Source: Ophiostoma sp. CBS 140.51 | Taxonomy: Eukaryota > Ascomycota > Sordariomycetes > Ophiostomatales > Ophiostomataceae | Assembly (NCBI GenBank): GCA_029298735.1 | Contig: JANSLP010000062.1 | Location: 62,001-126,000 of the forward strand | Length of the DNA stretch: 64,000 bases | Direction: 5' to 3' | Shown: positions 12,891-24,773 of the stretch, piece after piece | Layout: each line of letters begins with the position of its first letter | Numbering within the stretch: position 1 is the stretch's first letter | The notes under the pieces: model-generated | Databases searched by the model: none | Told to the model about the DNA's origin: nothing | What the model saw: only the letters and a program-made list of their open reading frames with translations | Position numbers and translations under genes: made by a program

Positions 12891-14898
12891 ATGGCTCGAT
12901 TCAGCTTTCTTCCGGCTCTGATTCTGGCCTCACGGGCTCTTGCAGCCACCGTGACGGTCAACTGGGACGCTACTTGGGTCAATGCCGCGCCTGACGGATT
13001 TGCTCGGCCGGTTATCGGCATCAACGGCGCTTGGCCGTGCCCGACGCTTGAGGCCAATACTGGTGACACGATTGTGCTCACGCTCAACAATCTGCTCGGA
13101 AACGAGACGACCGGCCTCCACTTCCACGGTATCGACCAGGTGCAGACAACATGGATGGACGGCCCCAGTGGTGTGACACAATGCCCCGTTCCGCCCGGAT
13201 CGTCGATCACCTACACGTTTGTAGTAAGCTGAAGTCCCTTTGCTGTCCTTAATCTCAGTTCTCGTCAGGCACAAAATTTACTAACACACTGCAGGCCAAT
13301 GCCCCTGGTACTTATTGGTGTAAGTTTGATATGTCAAGGAAGGCCGATAAGATCAGGTAGCCATATACTTTAGATAAACCATGCTGACCTTCAGATCACT
13401 CCCACAACATGGGACAGTATCCCGACGGCCTGCGCGGCCCCCTGATTGTGCACGACCCCAACGACCCGTATGCTGGGAAGTACGACGAGGAGATTGTCCT
13501 GACCGTCTCGGACTGGTATGTCTATTTTGGCCATGTGGCCTTTTGTGACTCCTTATTAATTTCGACTATCCTGACATCAATACTCTAGGTACCATGATCA
13601 ATCCATCACGCTTGTCCAGAACATGCTCGAGTCCACCAACACTCAATTTCTGCCGCCGTTTCCTGATGGGATTATTGTCAATGAGGGTCTCGGCGCCAAC
13701 ATCACGTTTGCCAACAACAAGACGTACCGCTTCCGTGTCATCAGCTTCGCTGCCTTTGCCTCAGTCATGCTGCACTTTGACTCGCACACCATGCAAGTCA
13801 TCATGACTGATGCCTCGTATGTCCAGCAGGCCCAGGCGTACCAGCTGCGTATTGCCCCGGCCCAGCGTTACGACGTCCTCATCTCGGGAATCTCGCGTGA
13901 CCACCGCAACTACCCATTCCTGCTGTCCCTCGACATCAACCGCGACTTTGCCAATGACCCGCCCCAGGCCGTTGTCTGGCCGCACAATGCCACGGGCTAC
14001 CTCGTTATGGATCCCAATGGTGCCTTCCCCCAGGACACCGTCAACCTGTGGCAGCCGGTGAATGACGTCTCCTTCAAGCCGCTCGACGGTGTTGCTGCGT
14101 ATGGCCCTGTTGCGCAGACCATCACTCTCAACTTTGATTTCTGCACAGACGTTAATGGCCTGCCGCGTGCCTGTTTCAACGGCCAGACGTACATTCCGCA
14201 AAAGGTGCCCACATTGTACTCGGTGGCCACGACAGGCGAAAACAACACGAACCCGGCCGTGTACGGCGACGTCAACCCATTCATTCTGACAACAGGCTCC
14301 GTCGTCAACGTTGTTGTCAACAACTTGGACTCCGCCATCCACCCTTTCCACATGCACGGCCATCAGTTCCAGGTGCTTGACCGCCCCGGCAGCAACACGG
14401 GTTCTTGGAGCGGTCACAACCGCACATTCCCGGCCAGTCCCATGAGACGCGATACCATTTCCGTCAACCCCAACTCCTATGCCGTGCTGCGCATCCAGAT
14501 TACCAACCCGGGTGTCTTTTTGTTCCACTGTCACATCGAGTGGCACGTTGAGATGGGTCTGACCGCGACGTTCATTCAGAGCCCGGAGAAGCTGCGCAAC
14601 GTTTCGTTCCCACAGGACCACATCGACAACTGCATTAAGCAGGGCATCCCCTACCAGGGCAATGCGGCCGGCAACACGCAAAATGTTCTCGATACGAGCG
14701 ACTTTGTCACTGTTCCGCCGACGACCTACACTGGGTGAGTGTTTGAGCATTGCTTCGTGATCATCTTTCTATCCGTCTTGTTTTTTTTGTTACGTTCACC
14801 GCTAACAGTGCCCTAGTGCCCTCTACTCGGCTGCCACAGACGCGCCGGTTGCCCGTGCTGCCCGGCTCCGCCCTCGCCGCGTGAGACGCCATCTGTAG
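12891..14898 (+). CDS. Secreted multicopper oxidase, Fet3/Abr1-like
   Basis: Five exons (12891-13223, 13295-13319, 13395-13515, 13589-14734, 14817-14898) join to about 568 residues. A signal peptide covers roughly residues 1-19. All four copper-binding blocks are present: HFHG at 77-80, WYHSH at 119-123, HPFHMHGH in the C-terminal domain, and HCHIEWH near the end. The HSHNMGQYPDGLRGPL and SDWYHDQ stretches are closest to the ascomycete Fet3/Abr1 branch (ferroxidase or conidial-pigment oxidase) rather than plant-type laccases. No C-terminal membrane anchor follows, unlike yeast Fet3, and no Ftr1 permease lies next to it, so a secreted phenol or pigment oxidase is at least as likely as iron uptake. 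The last intron has two possible acceptors, 14810 and 14816, giving different 20-27 residue tails; I used the second. Confidence 0.88.
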
Positions 14899-17800
14899 AT
14901 AATTACAGATGGACCTTAATATTTTGTTCTCCATTTTTATTTCTATTCTATGATCCCCATTTATCCTCACCCGCTTTCTGTATTCTTGACATTTTCCCCT
15001 TGATTTCTATCTTCACTTCTCTGCAAAGTCGTGCTCTGGGAGAGAGAAGTCCACTCCCGCCATGTATTCGACCAGCAACAATGGCTTTACGATTACGAAC
15101 AAAATGAGGCTACTGACTTTTTTTTCTTATCATTTTTAAGGGGCAGGTTTTTGTTACCAAGGAGTTTACTATGATTTGATTTTTGTATTTCCAGTTTTTG
15201 TTTTTCTAGGTTCTTCTACTACCACAATTTAATGTTCACCCTGGTTGATGACGACAAAGACGATTCAACGACACAATATGAGAGCTATGTGTATGTTATG
15301 TCTCGTAGTCTGTTGCTAAATATTCAGCAGAAATTGTACAAGTGAATTCCGTCTTATTCATCTGACTTGTTTGTTTGATGACTCTTCTTATAGCTTTATT
15401 TACGCTGTCTCGTCACAAGATGGGACCATTCCTTATGTAAAACTATAGGATGAAACTAAAAATAAATTTTAGATCGTGGTTGCAAACAAAAGAAAAAGGA
15501 TGAAGAGAGAAATTATGTAGTAACGCCTGCTGTTGGCTTACCTGGCGCGGAGTGTTGTCAATAATTGACAAGGTCACATTTCGTTCTGCTTTCTGGGGAG
15601 TCTCGTAACTATTTCTTTCTTTTCTTATGATTTTCCTTTAATAGCGTGAGACCCAATTTGAAACATTCAAGTTCTATCAGTCTCTGGAATAACCTCAAGT
15701 AACAGGCAGCAAGACGGGTGGATTTACGATACTATTTAAACTATTCAAGCCGATGACTTATGAGCAACATCATGAGCCTATATCGTGACTTTGCTCCTGT
15801 CACTGTCAAACAACGGAAGTTGGACAAGCGGCCGGACTGACGATCGGGGCTCCCGAAATCCCACAAATAATGAACGACACATGCAGCAAACCACGAAACC
15901 CAGCAACAAAAGGACAAGCTGGCTCCGGACCACCGGAAGTCGAGACTCGGAGAAAGGAAACACTGAAAGTCGGGCAGATACACAGATCTCTGACGCAGAA
16001 CCTCGGAGTTTCGATTGGTTTTCGGCCTGGTCTTGGTGGGTATAATAGCAGCAAAGAAGCAAACGAAAGTCACCAAGACACATGCATCGGCAACACTGAT
16101 AGGAGGACAAGATATGGACGGTACTCACAAGTGCAACTCCTGCCGCTGCGTGCATTGTATGCAACGTGGCATTGCGATCCTTGGTTCTGACAGGAGCACA
16201 ATGGCAGCAGGCGCAGGATATTGGCGATAGACATTAGACAATGGATGGTCCATGGTGAACGACAGATGCTGGCGGGCCACAAAGCGGCGGAACAACCCCA
16301 AAGCGGACGAAGACGGCCAGCTGGTAATGATGTACAGGTATCCTCCGAGGAAAAACCGGCAGGAAGAACAAAAATCAAGAAAGGGTATACAAGTCTGGAA
16401 ACATCTAGATCTTCTGGGAACTGTAGCCGCATACATCGTCCAAATGTTTTGCGAAGTGCTTTTTGATGAGATGATTGGTCCCCAAGTAGTGGCTCTCGCC
16501 ATTTTTTTATGTGTGCAAACAACATGAAGATGGCCAAATCAAAACAGACAGCAGAAAACCACACCGTCCACAAGTGCCTGCTGTCTCGCCACACCCTGTC
16601 AAGCCCCGATTAGTACATTGCAGATACAGGTTGCACAGGCGTACTGTCGCTGCAGTCTTTGAGGCCCACCGAACCAGTCATGTTTTTTCAGAGGCAAATG
16701 CGGGACTTGGACATCGATGGCGATACACACAGAAACAAGTAGACGCAGAAGCACAAGAAAAAGAGACGCAGAGAGAGAGAGAGACGAAAAGATAGAGACA
16801 AAAGCAGAACACGAGGCTGGCTGAAACGGCCTCTTCAAAATTAGTATATTTTATATTTTCTTTTTTGCTCTCCCTTTCCACTTAGGTTCAGCCATATCTC
16901 CACTTCTTCATCGACCAGAACAGGGCGCCCCATGCAGAAGGTTCACCTTTGCTGTCTCAATGTCTCGCCCTGTATCTCGTTTGGCGCTTCCATGTTACAT
17001 CGCCGGAGGTTTCTAGAATGACCAAGGGGTGGAAAGGCTGGACAGCCCACCCTCCTAGATGCCACTTCCATTCCCCTTTTAGGAAAAACAGTAGAGACAA
17101 CGAGACAAACACACAACGCTGTACACGCTGTACACGCCGTGCACATAAAACACACAGAACACGCTGTGGGTGGTTGAACAAGCCAGGTCCAGGCCTGGTT
17201 CTATTTTTTGACCTGTCGTATCGTACACTGGCGGCTGGAAATCGAAAATCCCCCAATCTGCTGTTACACGCAGACTACAAGCAGTCATCGTAAACGAGAA
17301 ATGGCACAAAAGGGCACATAGCCAATATCCACATATAAAATCTGCTTGATATACGCAACATGAGTGGTCGAAATCTTTGCGTGGCCTCGGCTTGGTCCAT
17401 ATTCGTAAATAAATACTAATACACCAGCACGCCAACACAATTCTTTACACGAAAAGACAACATACAACAAAAAGTATTAGAAGAAGAGCGAGATTGCCTC
17501 GCAACCAGTTTCCCGGAAGAGCCAATAGAGTTGTTGGGACCATCAGAGGCTCGGCCAACACAGAGACACTGCGATTGTTTGTGTAATTTCCGGGGCAAGA
17601 ACCTGTTGCAGACACGAGAAAGAACGAGGAAAGTGAGAGGAGAGTGAAGGCAAATAGAACATGTCCAGACATGCCAAAGTAAAACAAGCTCTCATGTGTG
17701 GAGATGTGCTGTATGCACTTTATTGTCTGATATTCGATGCTGCTTTATTTACATCTAGTTTTGCGGTGACTTGTATCCCCACTTGTCTGCAACCAGGACT

Positions 17801-20501
17801 GTCTCTCGCATAAGCTCCAGCTTGTCTTCACCAGTGCCGTTACAGGGTCTGTACACCGAGACAAGCCCAACATCTTCAAGGTAAGGGTAAGCTTGAGGCC
17901 CCACATGTTGCTCATCCATGTATCAGGCAGTTCCCCGATCAGCAGCTTTCTTTCTCGGCAATTACCTCCGAAACGATCACGTAAATACGGAACTGTGGCT
18001 GGCATCGATCACGACTTTGCCAATGCCTAGACAGTAGTTCAGACACCGAGAGGTATGTGCTGCAGCATCATGAAGGCGTTATCAGATACGTGTATGAAAT
18101 ACAAAATAAAACAGAACCACAAGAGATAGACAGTCGTATGGACTTTTACGAGAAACCCACAAATTTCTGCACATCTCCTACAATTCTGTGAGCACAGGAC
18201 AATAGCCATGTGCAGGCTGTAAGCAGGTAAACGGCTGTCTCTGTTGTGTCTCTTTGGTGATTCAATCCTTTTGTATCTCTGTCTCCACTGCCCCGTGCTG
18301 GGAAATAAAAAGGTGAGCGGGCAGCTACTGTGCCTGGAGATGGTCGTTGGTACCGGATGAGCAATGAAAAGCGAGGGTGTGTGCATCTGTTCTGGTTTGT
18401 GCTACAGCTCTGCACTCTGCACATGCCACATGCATATCTTTCTCGCTCCTTCTTACCTTGTTCTCCCTCACATGTGCTGTCTGTCTTTGAGTCTTGTACT
18501 CTTTTGCGTCTTCTTGTGGCATGCATATGAGAGGGTGTAGGCGTGCCATGGTCGGAGGTCCGGCGGGCCATAGCTCACGCACACAGCTCTTCCTTCGTCC
18601 TTCTAGACGCTCCTGCACAAATAACTGCTTCTAAGTAAAGTAAGCTAGCCATCACACATTAGCTCAGTCCAAAATGTCGGGAATTTGTAGGAGTTTCGAA
18701 AGCACAGAGGCGCATGAAGAAAATGAATGCTAGGCAATGTCACATCTTTCTTTGCCATCTCACATCGGACACAAGGAAATGCATCCATAAGCGAAGAGGA
18801 TGTGTCAGAGGCAATAAAGGGTGGAAGGCAGTGAGAGGATAGGAAGCCATCTCAGGAACCGCCGGCCGGTGTAGCCGCCTGCAAGAGAACGGAACAGTAG
18901 GCATAGGGGGGTACACATAGGCAACTGCCCGCAGAATACCAGACAGCGGAAAGAGGTAATCAGGAAGCGGAAACCGGACGTGTATGTTCAGCCGCCTCAG
19001 AAGGCTACCAGAAAACAACTATAGAAAGAAACAAAGAAAAAAAGGGAGTAACGGTGCAGGAGTGCCCCGGCGCCTTATGTGACAGGAGGATTGCATCCAT
19101 CACATCCTCGCTTACTCTGTACACCTCCTTTAATATTTTATTTCTCAAAGAAATTATCTTTACGAGGCCGCAGATACGTAGGCCAGCTCTCATCACCTTC
19201 GTACCTTAGTACTTCTTACAGTTCTAAATGCGTGTCGATGTGATGTCTCTTTTCTATTCCGGGCCATTCAACGGCCTCTCATTTGTCGATCACGTATTTC
19301 GGGTCCCGGCAGGGAAAGCTAGGGTGATGATCACGACCAGGTGTGATCGGAAGTCCTTAGGGGCCTAGGCCGGGACTTGCAACATAAGGCTGACCTGGCA
19401 ATTGCTTGATTGCTAGCGCATCTCACACCGATACTAACATGATCTTTTCGTAACTCGTCTTGCTGCGATCGGCCCCCACGGCTAGGTAGGCAGCCGTTAC
19501 ATCGATGGTTGGAGCCTATCCAATAAGCTTTGATGCTTTAAATCGTGTGCTTTTCTTTTTCTTTTTCTTATGGGTATAATCTGAGTTATAAAACTTTTTT
19601 TTTTGTTATATTTTATATTTTCTCTTTCAACAATTCAAAATGCAAACCATAAAAATAAATAAGAAGTACTGTTGATGAAAATCACCAACTGAGGCAGTGT
19701 GTTCGCCCTGTGATCGACAAGGACAACAAATCAAGCTGCAGTGCCCCCCATATTTCGCATGATTTGAAGATTACATGCAAATACTTCCTTAAACCGCAAA
19801 CCAACTTAACATTCTGTATGTTCCTTTTATAAGGGAAAAATAATCAAAAACTGAGCCACATATACGAGATACAGGTGTACAGAATAAACTTCTTACAATG
19901 TTGATTCTGTGTCTTTTCTGGTTCATGTACTTGTGATCATTTTGACCACCCTCGCCGCCTTATTTGGCCTGCTTTTTTGCCCACTGCTTTTCACATGTCG
20001 ATAACATACATACCTCTCAAGATGGTGACTATGACCATGGCATGTCCTCCACTTTCGGCGAAAAAATAGAAAGGTTGGGTAGATTGCTTCCGCCGTTTAA
20101 TCGGTAGCCGAAGACGCTCCTCTTTGGACATATAAGTTCCTTTTAAGGATGACGCAGGTAAATTGCTTCGTCACCGAATTATTGGGGAAAAGACTGAGAT
20201 AGATCAATAAGAGGGGATATAAAAAAAGCCAGACTTAAGTTCCGTGATATTGCATTTACACCGTTCCTGATATTATGATAAGGTTGTGATATATCCCGTC
20301 GCTTAAATTTTGCTTCGAGTTTTACAAAAGTAGCCTAAGAGGGAAGACAAAAATCTGAAAGTATCCCAGAAAAAAAAGAAAATCAAAACACATTCGTTGG
20401 AACAGTAGAACAGTTGCCAGTACGAGTACTAAAGCAACGCATGTAAATGTGCTAGTCTACTACTAGAGCAGACTTTGTGACCAAAACTACTTTCACTCAC
20501 C
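14899..20501. other. 5.6-kb interval with no recognisable gene
   Basis: AT-rich and low-complexity sequence with a purine repeat near 16770-16790. Minus-strand frames around 16070-16594 and 18039-18618 lack a family match or consistent splice context. A GC-rich block at about 19260-19510 with nested inverted repeats stands out and is listed separately. Confidence 0.45.
19303..19497. repeat. GC-rich block with nested inverted repeats
   Basis: GTCCCGGC at 19303-19310 pairs with GCCGGGAC at 19369-19376. Inside that loop GATCAC (19329-19334) pairs with GTGATC (19343-19348), and GGCCTAGGCC (19362-19371) is self-complementary. Further on ACGGCT (19478-19483) pairs with AGCCGT (19492-19497). The flanks are AT-rich. 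It could be a structured RNA, a transposon remnant or chance; no family recognised. Confidence 0.3.
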
Positions 20502-21080
20502 TCAACTCGCCTCGGAAGGGTCACATGATAGCTGGTACCGTGTAGCCTGGTCAGATAGTCTCTGTTCGAGGCGATTGAGCCCTTCAGGTGTGAAGAAGAC
20601 AGATTTCTTGACAGGCTTCTTCACCGAAGTTTTGGGAGCCATAGCTGATTTCGGTGCAGGCACCGTGGCTGGTTCCTCGTGGACAGTGCTCAATCCACTG
20701 ATGGCAATGCTCATGTTAGTGCCGATGTCTGAACGAACGGATGATCCAAGACTGTTGCGGCCCTTAGCCTGCACCATGAACTCGGGGAAGGAGACAATAT
20801 GAGCCGGGGCCGGACGGCCCTTTTTGCCGGCCGAGTTGCCCTTGCGGTACACGTAGATCCAGTAGCAGAGCATGGCAACACCGGCAACGAGAATAAGTCC
20901 AAGCGCGGTATAGCCAAGAATGGTAACGGATGTAGTGCCGTCGTCAGTGCGGGACGATTCGGCAGAAGAAGCGATGTAATCAACAAAAGCAAGGGCAATA
21001 GCGTTGGGTCGGTCGCAGTGAGGGTGGGTGCCGTTCATGGTGTGGTGGCGGTGGATCGAGGTGGAGTTGACGGGAGCCAT
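20502..21080 (-). CDS. Small single-pass membrane protein, function unknown
   Basis: One uninterrupted frame of 192 residues. A polar N-terminal region with two N-glycosylation sequons (NST, NGT) is followed by one hydrophobic segment at about residues 51-76 and then a basic cytoplasmic-type tail (YRKGNSAGKKGR). The tail is Ser/Thr-rich in the middle and ends with a Lys-rich patch and a VFFTPEGLNRLEQRLS stretch that could form a helix. This suggests a type I or III plasma-membrane or endomembrane protein. I recognise no family. The coding frame and composition look real, but no neighbour gives a functional clue. Confidence 0.6.
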   Translation of the reverse strand: MAPVNSTSIHRHHTMNGTHPHCDRPNAIALAFVDYIASSAESSRTDDGTTSVTILGYTALGLILVAGVAMLCYWIYVYRKGNSAGKKGRPAPAHIVSFPEFMVQAKGRNSLGSSVRSDIGTNMSIAISGLSTVHEEPATVPAPKSAMAPKTSVKKPVKKSVFFTPEGLNRLEQRLSDQATRYQLSCDPSEAS

Positions 21081-21591
21081 TTTACTTACTTTTGTTGTTG
21101 AAAGTTGTGACTTGGTTTGCCGTTTTTAGTGAAAAAGAACAATAGTGTTATCAAAACTTTCAGAATAAAAAATGTAGTAGTAAGATGCTGGTCGAGTAGT
21201 TGGTGAAGATCGAATGTAACACAAAAATCCAAATGCGAGGGTTGTTGTCTCTATTTATGGTGTTTCTGGAAGTTCAGTGAACAATAAAGACTAATTGTGG
21301 ACTTTCACGCAAGGAAACTGAAAACAATGTGAGCTGCGTCTTGGCATCAATGTGAACATGAGTATGAACAAAGAATAGATATTTAAACCTTTTCGCTCCC
21401 ATTCACAAGAACAACTCTAATTGGTCGCCTGCGTGATATCTACAAAGAAGTTGATTTTTCTTTTGTTCTTTCCAAAACAAACCTATTGTTCAATTAAGGC
21501 TTTTGCTTGTGCTGGAGACTATCTTAGCTTTGTGCCAGTACTGCCAAAACTAATTCAAATCTGACACCGTGTACTAATTGTTGACCCCTTC
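21081..21591. other. Promoter side of the 20.5-21.1 kb gene and 3' flank of the transporter pseudogene
   Basis: AT-rich sequence without coding content. It should contain the promoter of the minus-strand gene ending at 20502. Confidence 0.4.
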
Positions 21592-23300
21592 TTAGGCCCC
21601 ACGCATAGCAACCGACTCCTCCGTCTCCGAAACGCGCGGCTCACGGTCGCTCTGCACTTGCTGTTTCTCGTCTCCATATGGAGGCGCAGTGTTGCCAAAG
21701 AGGTATGACACTTCTTCCAGGGAGAGCAACTTTGTCTCGGGGTAAAGCAGTCTGAAGGGAGCGAGACCAGCAGTAGGAACGATGATAAAAACCAAAAAGA
21801 ATTTCCAGCCGATGGTATCGAATGCCGTGGGTGCAACTTGCGTGTATACTTTATATTGTTAGCCAAAAACAGATTCTTGGGGATTGCGCGACATTTACTT
21901 ACAGGTGTTGGACAAGAACAGGCCACTGACAGCAAAACCCATGCCATGAGCGCGCACTGAGGTCGGGAAAATCTCAGAGCAGTAAACGTAGCTTGCAGAG
22001 TCCAAGAATCCATAGAAAACAGCGAACAGGAACAGGGCCAAGATAGCGAAGCCATTACCAACGCGGTTGGTCGTGTTGGCAAATTCAGCGACCAGAGCAG
22101 TGTAAAGAATTAAATCGGCGATGCAGCCGGCATGTACATGTTAGTACTCGACTGAAGAAATAGCTGGGAGATCATGATGACTTACAATGCTGAAAGTGAT
22201 GATTTTGATACGGCCAAAGCGGTCGAGCACCAGAGAGCAAATGTAGTTGAAGATGGCAGCGACCACATTGTAAACAGAAAGAAGTAACAAAGGCGTTGAG
22301 CCCGTAATACCAAGATTGGCATACAGCACGGTCTGGTAGTTGAAAACAACAAGTACGCCGGTACTTTGCAGAAGCCATTGAAGACAGAAGCCGTAATCAT
22401 GCGGCGACGCACATCCGGCGTACACAAGCACTTCCAAAGCGTGTCGATACGCTCTTCGGCCTCAATGTGGATCTGGTTCTGAATCTCGCGGAATTCTAGG
22501 CGGGCACCGGTTGCATCTGGGTCCTCGACAGTACGATGCAGGTTGCTCAAGACAGTCATTCCTTGTTCTTCGCGGCCATGTCCAATCAGCCATCGAGGCG
22601 ACTCGGGAAGCCAAGGACTGCCGATAAGGAGAGCAATCGGCGCAAGCAGTTGGATACCCAGAGGAAGACGCCATTGCAGCTCCTTGGTCGAAAAGTAGGC
22701 GCCGTACGACGTCCACCCACCACAGCTGTAGCCGGCAACGAGAATAGCACCGTGAAGACCCATAAGGCGGCTGCGCTGCGATGGAGGCGAAATCTCGGAC
22801 TGGTAGAGAGGGATCAAGATGTTGATCATGCCGACACCAAAACCGTTGACAAGACGTCCGGCCAGGAACATGCCGACGTGGACAGAGCCACACTGGATGG
22901 CTGCCGAGACGATGCAGATAAATGTGACGGCCTGGATAGTGCGGACGCGGCCGACAGTATCAGCCAGCCAGGCAAGTGTCCAGCAACCAAACGCGCCGCC
23001 GGCCAAGTAAACTCCATTATAGCTGGTGAAAGTGTTGTCAGATATGATGATTCAAAGACACGACTGTCAGCATACAAAATACATTGACTCACCTCCAAAA
23101 TTGGCATTGCCTTGGGATGTCAAGGTGTCGGTTTTCATGTAGGCAAAGAAAGAGGGAAGACCGACGACGCCAGTCGTGACGGATGAGTTGTAACCATAGG
23201 TAAACGAGCCCAAGGCGATAAAAAAGGCAACGAGAATGTTGCACTTGTCCCCAGGAGCCCCAGATTATTGTCATCTGCCCCAGGTACAGCCTCAGGAAAT
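21592..23300 (-). pseudogene. MFS sugar transporter, multiply frameshifted
   Basis: Translated piecewise, the minus strand gives a full-length fungal sugar/H+ symporter: GSFTYGYNSSVTTGVVGLPS for helix 1, GGAFGCWTLAWLADTVGR, PESPRWL, YCSEIFPTSVRAHGMG, PETKLLSLEEVSYLF and a normal C terminus ending at 21592. The frame is broken at least three times: near 23265 (apparent loss of one G), in the exon starting near 23022 (ATAATGG where ATAAATGG would keep the family's AINGVY motif), and near 22385. In addition, the intron after the FGRIKIITFSI segment has a GTAAGT donor and a TACTAAC branch site but CC instead of AG at the acceptor expected just before the GCIADLILY exon, near 22129. Together these make a functional product unlikely. 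Two breaks involve homopolymers, so sequencing error should be excluded. Confidence 0.75.
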
Positions 23301-23390
23301 GAAGCCGTGAAACCACGCCGGCAATGAGAAAAATTAGACGCATAAGGGTGTTCAAGTAGAATAAACAAAGTAGCCCGAGTAGTTTACCGG

Positions 23391-23500
23391 AAACGTGTTT
23401 GAACCCCGCGGTGCCAAGGGAGATCTGGATGGTGATAATTTCGATAGCCGCTGTTGTAAAGATGAAGCCGAACGAGAAGCGTAAAGTCACGGTGGGTATA
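23391..23500 (-). pseudogene. Possible second sugar-transporter scrap
   Basis: A short minus-strand stretch reads FGFIFTTAAIEI followed by GTAGFKHVSGKL, reminiscent of the second to third helix region of fungal sugar transporters, and runs into a possible GT donor. The larger pseudogene downstream already has its own copy of that region, so this would be a separate fragment. Weak evidence. Confidence 0.25.
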
Positions 23501-23639
23501 TTTATTAGTATGGTTACTCGCAGTTTTATGAACGGAATCGACGTACACAACAAATAATCGACAAAGATGGAGAAAATATTGCATTCATTGGTGAGACTCC
23601 AAATATTCCAAGCATCTTACTTCTTCGTCATATTAATGT

Positions 23640-24055
23640 GCATGTATCTGCTGACATAACCACAGGCCTAGGTCTTGGTGCCATGGGCTACGGCATGGCC
23701 GGAAATGTTCGAAAGAATATGGGCCCGTCAGGCGTGCTGTATGTCTACGATATAATGACAAGTGCCTGCGAACGCTTTATTGAAGAGTTTGGAGAGCTGG
23801 GATCCATCAAGATTGCCAAGACACCGCTAGAAGGCGTTGTGCATTTGCGAGCGAGGCCGCGACAGTCCCATTCTCGAGAGTGGTGCCATACAGAAAGTCT
23901 CGAGTGAGATTGCCTTCAAAAGGGAGTGGAAGAAGATGCGTGTACTCGTTGTCGAGGACAGTCAGATTGTAGTTGGCTTGGGACGCCTAAGCAGATGTTG
24001 GCGACGGGCCGAGTGCCAACGCAACCGAAGTGGCGAGGCCCAACACTCTCTGTAA
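23640..24055 (+). pseudogene. 3-hydroxyisobutyrate dehydrogenase-like remnant
   Basis: The plus strand encodes a dinucleotide-binding start (LGLGAMGYGMAGNVRKN, then VLYVYDI) of the 3-hydroxyisobutyrate / 6-phosphogluconate dehydrogenase superfamily. After about residue 65 the frame shifts (FASEAATV appears in another frame). The next recognisable piece, ESGAIQKVSSEIA, belongs to the region after the family's substrate motif, so a middle segment is missing. The rest of the protein is absent. There is no plausible complete product. Confidence 0.6.
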
Positions 24056-24773
24056 CTGCATTTTGGCTGAAATTAACGAAATGGTAAGGAATGAGCGAGT
24101 TGATGAATTTGGAACGAGGGATAATAAGTGCCAATGTCTAATAGATATACACCGTTTCATGTGTTTTTCGCCTATAAGCGCCGATATAAGTACATGAAAG
24201 TAAACATGACTGGCCGATCTGCAAGCAACCTTCCATGTTAAAATCGTCTTTTTAAAGATGTTGATGTTGATATCTGCATTTCCCCCGTGAGCCCCATGAG
24301 CAGTATTACACGATGTAGTGGTCCACCATCATTTTCCCCACACGGGGACCATAGGGTTGGCATAAGATGGAAGCCAAATGGATGTCTCCGACGTAGCTGT
24401 TTCCCATTTGGACCGGCGTTGGCACTCTTAATCTCGGCAACTAATTTGTATAGAAAATGGCCATTGCCGGTCATTGTTCCTTCCTCTGCACTGCCTAAAA
24501 ACTAATAAGAGCTGATTAGCGTCTTTTAACGGCAATAGAATTCCCATTTTGCTTAACTCGTATTGCATGTATTTTTGTCACTGACGATGTGCCATGCTTT
24601 GCATAGTTTGAGTGTTGCAAAACGTGGTATAATAATTTGCGGTCAAGCTTCCCGTTTTGGTTGAATGCATCCGTAGACAACAGCAACAGCATCAAAGCCA
24701 ACAACTACTTCATATTACTCACCACGGATAATTGATCATACTTTATCTCATACCACTACCTCTAAGCATCAAC
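24056..24773. other. Intergenic, promoter side of the intact SDR gene
   Basis: AT-rich sequence with no convincing coding frame. Presumably carries the promoter of the gene starting at 24774. Confidence 0.4.

Noticed and set aside
13761..14750. 329-codon open frame on the minus strand
   Set aside because: Antisense shadow of the main exon of the multicopper oxidase, which has all copper motifs.
16070..16594. 174-codon minus-strand frame in the desert between the oxidase and the 20.5 kb gene
   Set aside because: Cys/Trp/Arg-rich translation without domain features. It competes with open frames on the other strand.
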